Source: JAMXLO01 sp963749575 (lineage in GTDB: Bacteria; Pseudomonadota; Alphaproteobacteria; Acetobacterales; Acetobacteraceae). Taken from it: 64,000 bases of DNA. The stretch covers positions 1-64,000 of the forward strand of contig CAVVNM010000014.1 of assembly GCA_963749575.1 (NCBI GenBank), in the 5' to 3' direction. Below the pieces are notes generated by a model that was not told the DNA's origin, did no database searches, and saw only the letters and a list, made by a program, of their open reading frames with translations. A program made the position numbers and the translations under genes. Below are positions 18,187 to 25,512 of this stretch, piece after piece (the first letter of the stretch is position 1; each line of letters opens with the position of its first letter).

Positions 18187-18906
18187 CTAGCGCCTGAACC
18201 GCAGATCGAGGCCGCGGGCGATCCAGCCCGCCTCGATCGTGTCCAGGTCGATGAATCCCGCGGGATTGGCGCGCGACGGCTGGGCGGCCAGCCCCGGTGC
18301 GCGCTCGGCCCGCCAGATGCTCACCAGCCGGCGCAGTTCGGGCAGCGGCGCGGCGCTGTCGTCCACCCGCAGGTTGAGGTCGGGGAAGTCCTCAGTGGTG
18401 ACCACCACCATGGCGGCGGACTGCCGGCCGCGCCGGTCGCCGCCGGCCGCCTCGCCGGCTTCCATGGCGGCCATCAGGCGTTCCGGCAGATCCAGCGCCG
18501 GGTTCGCCTGCCAGGCGGCGAGGGTCGTGGCGACGGTGGGCTCGCCCGACAGCATGTTCCCGGCGACGCTGATGCCGGGCGCGGCGACGCTGCCGCACCA
18601 TTCAACGCAGTTCTGCCCGGTCCAGGCGGCGGTGCGGCCGTGCCGGTCCACCGCGTGTACCTGGCGCAGGCCACGGCCGGCATCGCCCGTCAGTGCGCCC
18701 TCGATCGCCGCATCCGGCGGCAGGCCACGCGCCAGCGCGTCCAGAATGGCAGGGCCGAGGTAGCGATTGGTGAACGACTGCGTCGACACTGCGCCGACGC
18801 CCGCGCGGACGAACGGGCAGGAGGCGCCGACGGCGAACGCCTTGGTGGCGACCGCCACGGCGAAGGCGCCGGTGGCGGGGTCGTGGGTGACGATGGACCA
18901 GGTCAT
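18187..18906 (-). CDS. DUF1028 Ntn-hydrolase-superfamily protein
   Basis: A 239-residue member of DUF1028, a putative N-terminal-nucleophile hydrolase family often found beside peptide ABC transporters. The start MTWSIVTHDPATGAFAVAV is typical, followed by GVGAVSTQSFTNRYLG and GNMLSGEPTV. ATG 18906 is preferred to the upstream GTG/ATG options because homology begins there. It is the last gene of the dipeptide operon, 75 bases after the dppC-type permease. A role in processing imported peptides or gamma-glutamyl compounds is inferred from context only. Confidence 0.85.
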   Translation of the reverse strand: MTWSIVTHDPATGAFAVAVATKAFAVGASCPFVRAGVGAVSTQSFTNRYLGPAILDALARGLPPDAAIEGALTGDAGRGLRQVHAVDRHGRTAAWTGQNCVEWCGSVAAPGISVAGNMLSGEPTVATTLAAWQANPALDLPERLMAAMEAGEAAGGDRRGRQSAAMVVVTTEDFPDLNLRVDDSAAPLPELRRLVSIWRAERAPGLAAQPSRANPAGFIDLDTIEAGWIARGLDLRFRR

Positions 18907-18981
18907 GGCGACGATTTCACCACAAAGCCGGACAGACACGAAGCGATCACTCGGCTTTCCGGTCTTGGTGGTGCACTCGCT

Positions 18982-19851
18982 TCACCGCAGCTTCTGGTCC
19001 AGCGCATCGCGCAGCCCGTCGCCCAACAGATTGAACGCCAGCACGGTAATGAAGATCGCCACCCCGGGAAACAGCGTGATCTGGTCGGCCACTCCCAGAT
19101 AGCTGCGTCCCTCGGCCAGCATCGCTCCCCATTCCGGGCTTGGCGGCGGCGCGCCCAGCCCGATGAAGCTCAGCGCCGCCGCGGTCAGGATCGACGTGCC
19201 CACGCGCAACGAGCAGTACACGATGACGCTCGGCAGCGTCCCCGGCAGGATATGCCGCAGCATCAGCAACGGTGCCCGCACGCCGATGCTGCGTGCCGCC
19301 TGCACGTAGAGCGTCTGCTTCAGCGCCAGCGTGCTGCCCCGCACCAGTCGGGAAAACACCGGCACGCTGAACACCGCGATCGCGTAGATCACGTTGTCGA
19401 TCCCCGGCCCCAGCAGCGCCACCACGCCGATCGCCAGCAGGATGCCGGGAAACGCCAGCAGCACGTCCATCAGCCGCATGATCAGGCTGTCCCACAGCCC
19501 GCCGAAGAACCCGCTGACCAGCCCCAGTGCCACCCCCACCATCCCGCCCAACGCGACCGAAACGAACCCCACCGTCAGCGAGATGCGTCCGCCCCACAGG
19601 ATGCGGCTGAATATGTCGCGGCCGAAGGTGTCGGTTCCGCAGAGATGCTGCCACGACGGACCCGCCAGCACGTTGTCGTAGTCGGGTGTCGCCGGCCCGT
19701 AGGGCGCGATCCACGGGGCCGCGATCGCACTCAGGATGATCGTCAGGAGCACGCAGCCCGACACCACTGCGACCCGCTTGCGGCGAAACCGCCGCCAGAA
19801 CTCGGCCGAAGGCGAGCGCAGCGCCGGCGCGGCAAGCGCGAGGTCGCTCAT
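18982..19851 (-). CDS. dppC: Dipeptide ABC transporter permease, DppC type
   Basis: A 289-residue inner-membrane permease with the N-terminal OppC_N segment (RRFRRKRVAVVSG) and the binding-protein-dependent transport domain. Diagnostic motifs are LCGTDTFGRDIFSRILWGGR, the cytoplasmic EAA loop QAARSIG, and a C-terminal FNLLGDGLRDALDQKLR ending typical of DppC/GsiD. ATG 19851 overlaps the dppB stop in an ATGA arrangement, so the two permeases are translationally coupled. Confidence 0.93.
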   Translation of the reverse strand: MSDLALAAPALRSPSAEFWRRFRRKRVAVVSGCVLLTIILSAIAAPWIAPYGPATPDYDNVLAGPSWQHLCGTDTFGRDIFSRILWGGRISLTVGFVSVALGGMVGVALGLVSGFFGGLWDSLIMRLMDVLLAFPGILLAIGVVALLGPGIDNVIYAIAVFSVPVFSRLVRGSTLALKQTLYVQAARSIGVRAPLLMLRHILPGTLPSVIVYCSLRVGTSILTAAALSFIGLGAPPPSPEWGAMLAEGRSYLGVADQITLFPGVAIFITVLAFNLLGDGLRDALDQKLR

Positions 19852-20768
19852 CGCAGCCGGATCTCCGGGTTCACCACCGCGTAGAGCAGATCGACCAGCA
19901 GGTTGATCAGCACGAACTCCAGCGAGAACAGCAGGATCTCCGCCTGGATCACCGGGTAGTCGCGGTAGGAGACGCTGTCGACCAGCAGGCGCCCGAGGCC
20001 AGGCCAGGAGAACACGGTCTCCACCACGATGGCGCCGCCGAGCAGGAAGCCGAACTGCAGCCCGGTCAGCGTGATCACCGGGATCAACGCATTGCGCAGC
20101 GTGTGCTTCCAGACCACGCCGCGCTCCGGCACGCCCTTGGCGCGCGCGGTGCGCACATAGTCCTCGGCGGTGATCTCGACGAACGCCGAGCGGGTGAAAC
20201 GCGCCATCACCGCGGCGACGGCGGTGCCCAGGGTGAACGCCGGCAGCACGAAGTGCTGCCAGCCGCCATAGCCGCCGGTGGGCAGCCAGCCAAGCCGCAC
20301 CGAGAACAGATCGATCAGCAGCAGGCCCAGCCAGAAGCCGGGAAACGAGATGCCGGAGATCGCCAGCACCATCGCAAGCTGGTCCGGCCAGCGTCCGCGC
20401 TTGACGCCCGACAGCACGCCGATGCCGACACCGACGATCACCGACCACAGCATGGCGTATACCGTGAGCAGCAGCGTCGGCATGAAGCGTTCGCCGATCA
20501 GTTCCGCCACCGTCTGGTGGGTCTTGATCGACTTGCCGAGATTCAGTTGCACGGTCGCGCCGAGATAGCGGACGAACTGCACGATCAGTGGCCGATCGAG
20601 TCCCATGTCGGCACGCACGGCAGCAATATCCTGCGGCGTCGCGTCAGGACCGGCCACCAGGCGTGCCGGATCGCCCGGCAACAGATGAACGAACAGGAAC
20701 ACGAATGCGGCGACCGCGAGCAGCACCGGAATGGTGCCGGCCAGCCGGCGGATCAGGTAGTCGAGCAC
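19848..20768 (-). CDS. dppB: Dipeptide ABC transporter permease, DppB type
   Basis: A 306-residue permease with six predicted helices. The start MLDYLIRRLAGTIPVLLAV and the HLLPGDPARLVAGPDA motif are characteristic of DppB/GsiC, as is the C-terminal LLVDLLYAVVNPEIRLR. It forms a heterodimer with the DppC-type protein. It lies 114 bases after the binding-protein gene; that spacer holds an inverted repeat (20778-20873). Confidence 0.93.
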   Translation of the reverse strand: MLDYLIRRLAGTIPVLLAVAAFVFLFVHLLPGDPARLVAGPDATPQDIAAVRADMGLDRPLIVQFVRYLGATVQLNLGKSIKTHQTVAELIGERFMPTLLLTVYAMLWSVIVGVGIGVLSGVKRGRWPDQLAMVLAISGISFPGFWLGLLLIDLFSVRLGWLPTGGYGGWQHFVLPAFTLGTAVAAVMARFTRSAFVEITAEDYVRTARAKGVPERGVVWKHTLRNALIPVITLTGLQFGFLLGGAIVVETVFSWPGLGRLLVDSVSYRDYPVIQAEILLFSLEFVLINLLVDLLYAVVNPEIRLR

Positions 20769-20777
20769 TTGCGCAAT

Positions 20778-20873
20778 GCAACCACGGATGAACCCGGATA
20801 CCCACGGATGATGTGTGCAGATGCACCGGCACAGCGGCCATATCCGCGTTCATCCGTGTGCATCCGTGGTTGC
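20778..20873. repeat. Intergenic inverted repeat with internal direct copies
   Basis: A perfect 13-base arm at 20778-20790 (gcaaccacggatg) pairs with 20861-20873. Inside it a second pair, cacggatgaac (20783-20793) and gttcatccgtg (20848-20858), and further cacggatg/catccgtg copies occur. The unit fills the spacer between the binding-protein gene and dppB in the middle of an operon. It could act as an mRNA-stabilising or attenuating hairpin between differently expressed subunits, or simply be a dispersed repeat. Confidence 0.7.
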
Positions 20874-20882
20874 AAATTCCGG

Positions 20883-22415
20883 TCAGTCCAGCGTCGCGTC
20901 CTCGGTCAGATGGAACTGCTGATCCGGCCGTATGAAAGCGCCGTGCAGCTTCTTCGAATACGCCGCCAGGTTATGATCGACGCCGAGGAAGATCCACGGC
21001 ACATCCTGCCACACCTGTGCCTGTGCCTTCGCATAGGCCGCGGCCCGCTTGGTCGGATCAACCGTGGCCAGCCCCTCCTCGATCGCCGCGTCAGTCGCCG
21101 GATTGCTGTACCACGCCAGATTGGACAGCACCGGCGGGAACGACTTGGTGTACAGCATCGGCCGCATGCCCCAGTCCGCGTCGCCGGTGGACGACGACCA
21201 GGCGGTATACTGCATGACGATCGTCGCATCCTCCGGTTTCTGCACATTGAACATCTTGGCCGTCAGCACCCCGGCCTCCAGCGGCTCGATCTTCAGCGTC
21301 ACGCCGATCGCGGCAAGCTGCTGCTGCACGAACTGCATGCCGCGCTGGGCGAGCGTCGCGACGCCGCTCGTGATCGTGCTCTCGAAGCCGTTCGGATAGC
21401 CCGCCTCGGCCAGCAGCGCCTTGGCCTTCGCCGGGTCGTACGGATAGCTGCCCTGCTTCTGATAGAAGCCGAGCAACTGTGGCATCGGCGAGTCCATCGG
21501 ATCCGAGTAGCCGCTGAACACCACCTTCGAGAACGCCTGCTTGTCGATCGCGTAGTTCAGTGCCAGCCGCACCCGGGGATCGCTGAAGGGCTTGCGCATA
21601 TTGTTCAGCGCCACATAGCGGACCAGGATCGACGACTCGTTGAACACCGTGATGGTGGGGCTGTTGCCGAGGATTTTTATCATCTCCGGCGGCACCGGGT
21701 AGATGAACTGCGCCTCGCCCGCCTGCAGCATCGCGATGCGCGCGCCGTTCTCCGGCACGCTGCGATAGGTAATGCTGTCGAGCTTCGGCAGGCCCGGCTT
21801 CCAGTAGTGCGCATTCTTTTTCAGCTTCAGCGTGTCGGCGCTCCAGCTCACGAACTCATAGGGACCGGTGCCGGAGGGATGCCGCGTCACCTCTTTGCCG
21901 AACTCCTGCACCGACTTCGGCGACACGATCAGCGCCCCGGGATGCGCGATGTCATTGACGAAGGCGCCGAACGGATATTTCAGCACCACCTTCACCGTGT
22001 AGTCGTCCACCGCGTCGGTGTGGTCGATCATCACGTAGAGGCTCTGCCGCTTCAGGTGGTTCTCCGGATTGCCGGCACGGTCGAAGCTGAACTTCACCGC
22101 CGCGGCGTTGAACGGCGTGCCGTCCTGGAACGTGACGCCCTTGCGCAGGTGGAAGGTGAACTCCTTGGCGTCCTCGGTCGCTTCGTAGCTCTCGGCGAGC
22201 TGCGGCCGCAGCTGCATGTGTTCGTCGAGCATGTAGAGCCCCTCGAACATCAGCCGCACCGCCGACTGCGACAGGTTGTCATTGAGGTCGGCTGGATCCA
22301 GCCCGGTCAGGTTGCTGTCGACCCCGACCACGAGGTCCTTGGCGGCCTGCGCCGCGTCGGCCATACCGCACGCCAACGCCGCTGCCATCAGCATACGGCA
22401 AACAGTATGTCTCAC
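20883..22415 (-). CDS. Dipeptide/glutathione-type ABC transporter substrate-binding protein
   Basis: A periplasmic cluster C binding protein (SBP_bac_5; DppA/GsiB group) of about 510 residues. A signal peptide ends near ADAAQA, and the mature protein starts KDLVVGVDSNLTGLDP. It contains LRKGVTFQDGTPFNAAAVKFSFDR, the classic family signature region, and GTGPYEFVSW. I prefer GTG 22415 because GAGGAGG precedes it at good spacing; ATG 22436 would place that ribosome site inside the coding region. Its stop is 114 bases from dppB, and the BREX-like ATPase ends 36 bases upstream of this start. Confidence 0.9.
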   Translation of the reverse strand: MRHTVCRMLMAAALACGMADAAQAAKDLVVGVDSNLTGLDPADLNDNLSQSAVRLMFEGLYMLDEHMQLRPQLAESYEATEDAKEFTFHLRKGVTFQDGTPFNAAAVKFSFDRAGNPENHLKRQSLYVMIDHTDAVDDYTVKVVLKYPFGAFVNDIAHPGALIVSPKSVQEFGKEVTRHPSGTGPYEFVSWSADTLKLKKNAHYWKPGLPKLDSITYRSVPENGARIAMLQAGEAQFIYPVPPEMIKILGNSPTITVFNESSILVRYVALNNMRKPFSDPRVRLALNYAIDKQAFSKVVFSGYSDPMDSPMPQLLGFYQKQGSYPYDPAKAKALLAEAGYPNGFESTITSGVATLAQRGMQFVQQQLAAIGVTLKIEPLEAGVLTAKMFNVQKPEDATIVMQYTAWSSSTGDADWGMRPMLYTKSFPPVLSNLAWYSNPATDAAIEEGLATVDPTKRAAAYAKAQAQVWQDVPWIFLGVDHNLAAYSKKLHGAFIRPDQQFHLTEDATLD

Positions 22416-22451
22416 CGGACAGTCCTCCTCGTGCAATGCAGCCGGCCGACC

Positions 22452-23717
22452 CTACGCCGGTTCGTCATCGGGCGCGTGCGGCTCCGCAAGTGTAGCATCC
22501 TCGGTGTAGTTGCTGGCGATGCTGTCTGCGACCAGCAGCACATTGCCGCCGCCCAACCGGCGCAGGTCCCACTGGGTGATCCAGCCCTTGATGTATTGCC
22601 GCAGCGTCCGCGTAGCCGTCCGCTCCGGGCGCGGCAACGGCGACGCCGGCCAGTCGTAGGCGGCGCTGTACAGCCGCTGCACCTTGTCGTGGCATGCGGT
22701 CAGGTCGTTCACCGTCGGCGGCAGCAGACGGTTCTGCTGCACCGTGCGCTCGATATGCCGGATCGCCGAAAGCGCCACCGCCGCCTCGGCCGAACGCCCC
22801 TTCAGCGTCAGCCGTTCCGGCAGCTTCTCGCTGTCCTGCCGGGCGTTGATGACAGCGGCGACAAAGTCGTCGGTGATGGCATACGCGGTGACAATGCCCG
22901 GGAAACGGCGTGCGCCATCCAGGCCGAGCAAGCCACCGAGAACCGCATAGGACAGCGCGCGCTGCAGCGGCGTGTAGCGGCCGATCAGCTCGATCTCGTC
23001 GAACAGGATGCACCAACCGGTATAACCCACGGCGCGGAACAGCAGCGGCACGAAGCGAGTAAGCTGTTCCGTCAGCGCCGCGGCGGGGACCGCCTTCAGC
23101 GAATACGTCCTGCCGGCCCCGCCTTCCACCAGCGCGCGACGGATAGCCGGGACGTTCGACCTGGCGCCGGACCACAGGCGCGCGATCCGGCGCAGCGTCT
23201 CGGGCGGCGTGGCCGCGCGGCGCACCAGGAACAGGCAGGCGGCAAAGATCGGCGCGAAACCCGCATCAGCCATGCCGATGGCGATTTCCGTCGCCTCCAG
23301 CGCCTCCGGTTGTTCACGCAGAGCAGTGACGCACGCCGCGATCGGGTCGTCCGGTCGATCCGGCAGTGCCGCGCCGCGCAGCGCGGCGGCGAGCACATGC
23401 CCGGGATGCGACAGCGGGGTTTCCTTGCTGACCACCACGTGGCTGACCACGAAGCGCTGCTGACGCGCCACTTCGGCCAGATAGCCGAGCAGATGCGACT
23501 TGCCGGTGCCGAAGCCGCCGGCCATCCCCAGCCCGCTGCCGCCACTCTTCCCGCGCGCCGGGACGGCATCGCCCCAGGCCGCCGACAGTGCGGCCTCGAA
23601 GGCGTGCTCGATTCCGGTCTGTTCCGTACCCATCAGGCGGATGGCGGCCCGGTTCGGTACGCCGGCCCGCAGCGCCTCGATCGCCATCCGCGCCTCGAGC
23701 GTCATGGCGCGAGCCAT
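22452..23717 (-). CDS. P-loop ATPase of the BREX BrxC/BrxD (DUF2791) type
   Basis: A 421-residue AAA+-like ATPase. Walker A is GGFGTGKSHLL at residues 67-76 and Walker B is CILFDEIE around residues 236-243, with a glutamate-rich extension (EIELIGRYTP) characteristic of DUF2791/BrxD-like proteins. The N-terminus resembles the LRAGVPNRAAIRLMG segment that precedes the P-loop in that family. In BREX phage-defence systems BrxD is one component of a larger set, but no methylase, phosphatase or Lon-like protease is nearby. It overlaps the next gene upstream by 16 bases and is the third gene of a tight three-gene module. ATP hydrolysis is well supported; the biological role is not known. Confidence 0.75.
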   Translation of the reverse strand: MARAMTLEARMAIEALRAGVPNRAAIRLMGTEQTGIEHAFEAALSAAWGDAVPARGKSGGSGLGMAGGFGTGKSHLLGYLAEVARQQRFVVSHVVVSKETPLSHPGHVLAAALRGAALPDRPDDPIAACVTALREQPEALEATEIAIGMADAGFAPIFAACLFLVRRAATPPETLRRIARLWSGARSNVPAIRRALVEGGAGRTYSLKAVPAAALTEQLTRFVPLLFRAVGYTGWCILFDEIELIGRYTPLQRALSYAVLGGLLGLDGARRFPGIVTAYAITDDFVAAVINARQDSEKLPERLTLKGRSAEAAVALSAIRHIERTVQQNRLLPPTVNDLTACHDKVQRLYSAAYDWPASPLPRPERTATRTLRQYIKGWITQWDLRRLGGGNVLLVADSIASNYTEDATLAEPHAPDDEPA

Positions 23718-24658
23718 ACCAGCGGGGCCACCGGGTTCTGCCGGTCGCCGGGCCGCACATCAGGCCACACCCGCATCTGCAACGCGGCATACTGCGCCAG
23801 CGCGCGACGCGGCTCGCCGGTCGCCAGCGCCGCGTCCGCCAGCACCGCCACCAACAGGCCGGGCAGGTGCTCGGCATCGTCGATGAGTTCCCGCAGCACC
23901 TCGTAAGCGTCCATCACCGCGGCCGGCGAGTAGCGCAGCATGCCCTCGATGGCTTCGGTATCAGCAAGCCGCCGCAGGTCCAGCACGACCAGCAGCCCGG
24001 TGCCACCCGCCTTGCGCAGGAAGTGGCACAGCGAGGCCAGCATGGCGCGCGCGTTGGTGCGGGACAGGCGAACCGAGATGTCGGCGGCGCGCAGCAAGGC
24101 AGGCGCCACCTTCTCCCCGCGCAGCCATTGTGCCACCGGCTCGGCGGTTTCCCCATCCTCGGAACCCAGCCGCGACAGGCACAGCGACATCAGGGCGGCG
24201 CGGAAGTCCTGCACCAGCCGGCGGTCCTCCCACACATCCGTGGTCAGCCACTGGTCCACACGATGCGACAGCAGATTGGGCGCCACGCCAACAGCGGCCG
24301 CGAGGTCGGTCATCGCCAGCTTCTCGCCCGGCCGCGGCCAGGCGTAGCCGTGCGTGCCGAACAGCCCTTCCAGATAGCGTTGCACCAGGCTGTCCCACGG
24401 CAGAGCGCGGGAAATTGCGAAGAACAGCTCATGCATCATGTGGACGCGGGTGTGTGCCGCCTCGACCGGTACCGTGAGCATGCCGTGCGCCCGGCCGAGC
24501 CGGGCCAGACCGTCCGCGGCCGCATCGATCGCCACGTCATCCAGGATGGCGAATTTCACCGCAGCGCCGCCCGCCGGCAGGAACTCCGCCAGGTATTCCC
24601 GATCGATGATCGACAGCCACTCAGTGAGCGGCAGCGGCGGGGTGCTCAGCACGTCCAT
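23702..24658 (-). CDS. BREX-like ATPase homologue without a canonical P-loop
   Basis: A 318-residue protein that appears to be a distant relative of the ATPase encoded next to it. The start EWLSIIDREYLAEFLPAGGAA fits the YL-x-x-YI-x-x-GGA pattern seen in BrxC/BrxD-like proteins. Where a Walker A lysine is expected only GGAAVKF (residues 30-36) is found, with no GKS/GKT. A hydrophobic strand ending LLVVLDLRRL (222-231) may correspond to a degenerate Walker B lacking the glutamate. It could be a pseudo-ATPase partner. It overlaps both neighbours (38 and 16 bases), so the three genes are co-translated. The family assignment is an inference from pattern only. Confidence 0.55.
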   Translation of the reverse strand: MDVLSTPPLPLTEWLSIIDREYLAEFLPAGGAAVKFAILDDVAIDAAADGLARLGRAHGMLTVPVEAAHTRVHMMHELFFAISRALPWDSLVQRYLEGLFGTHGYAWPRPGEKLAMTDLAAAVGVAPNLLSHRVDQWLTTDVWEDRRLVQDFRAALMSLCLSRLGSEDGETAEPVAQWLRGEKVAPALLRAADISVRLSRTNARAMLASLCHFLRKAGGTGLLVVLDLRRLADTEAIEGMLRYSPAAVMDAYEVLRELIDDAEHLPGLLVAVLADAALATGEPRRALAQYAALQMRVWPDVRPGDRQNPVAPLVWLAP

Positions 24659-25487
24659 CGGCCGGTTCCATGATGAAGCGAATCGCGTAGTAATCGTGCT
24701 GCTCGCCGGTCTCGTCGAACAGGGTCAGCCGTTTGCCACCCTTCCGTCCGGTGGATCCCCCCAGTTCGAAGCGGCGTCCGTGCCCGTCCCTCGCGTCGGG
24801 CTGGCGGTCCAGCCGCAGCAGGTCGGCCACGAATTCCTCCTGCGGATAGTCGGCATCGGCAGCCGGCAGCAGTGTCAGCAGATCATGCAGGTCCGCCAGC
24901 GAAACCAACGGGCCCTGACCCGGCTGGCCGGGACGCCACGCCGGATCCTCGGCGCGCGCCTTGCTCGCGTAGAGTGCGAACAGACGGTCGAGGAACTGCT
25001 TTGCGTTGAACCGCTCCGGCCGCTGCTGCAACGCCTTGAGCTGCGCAGCGACAAAGCTCGGCCGGATGCGCCTTTCAAGTTTGCGCCCAATCCGCACCCC
25101 CTGCGCCCGGGCGTCGAGCCGCAGCGCCACCGGGTAGGCCGTCACCCGCCCATCCCGTCGCACCAGGACCACATCGGCGGCCTCGGCCGCGACGGCCAGT
25201 TCATCGAGCCAGGCACCGCTGGCGAACGCGTCGGCGACATCGTAGTCGAGCGCCGCGGCGGCTTTGACCAGCGGTTCGCCATTCCGTTCGGCATCCGCCT
25301 GCGCGGCAGCGATCGCAGCGGGCAGACTGGCGATCGCACCTTCGCGTGCCGCACGGCGCAACCGCCGAACCGCCTTCAGCAGCGTCGCAGCCTGCTTCTC
25401 GGCTTCGGCCAGATGCGCGTCGAGCGCGTCAAGCGTGTGCTCGAGGCCCCGCGCCCGCTGGGACAAATCGGTGGACTGGGCATCCAT
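24621..25487 (-). CDS. Unknown protein, first gene of BREX-like module
   Basis: A 288-residue protein that I do not recognise. Residues 5-70 are heptad-rich and likely coiled coil (LEHTLDALDAHLAEAEKQAA). A mixed region with a short beta-rich segment (ADVVLVRRDGRVTAYPVALRLD) and a conserved-looking RFNAKQFLDRLFALY helix follow. The C-terminus is polar (FDETGEQHDYYAIRF). No nuclease, methylase or membrane signature is visible. It starts 25 bases after the dipeptide ABC ATPase gene and overlaps the second module gene by 38 bases. It may be an adaptor or sensor for the two ATPase-like partners. Confidence 0.65.
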   Translation of the reverse strand: MDAQSTDLSQRARGLEHTLDALDAHLAEAEKQAATLLKAVRRLRRAAREGAIASLPAAIAAAQADAERNGEPLVKAAAALDYDVADAFASGAWLDELAVAAEAADVVLVRRDGRVTAYPVALRLDARAQGVRIGRKLERRIRPSFVAAQLKALQQRPERFNAKQFLDRLFALYASKARAEDPAWRPGQPGQGPLVSLADLHDLLTLLPAADADYPQEEFVADLLRLDRQPDARDGHGRRFELGGSTGRKGGKRLTLFDETGEQHDYYAIRFIMEPADGRAEHPAAAAH

Positions 25488-25512
25488 GGCAGGAACTTAT
25501 GAGGCTGCATCG

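Noticed and set aside
20103..23906. A 1267-codon open frame on the plus strand
   Set aside because: It lies opposite verified permease, binding-protein and ATPase genes, is rich in arginine, histidine and glutamine, and has no domain: a GC-driven antisense frame.
22452..25487. A complete BREX phage-defence system
   Set aside because: No methylase, PglZ-like phosphatase, BrxA, BrxB or Lon-like gene lies within 20 kb on either side; only ATPase-like components are seen.
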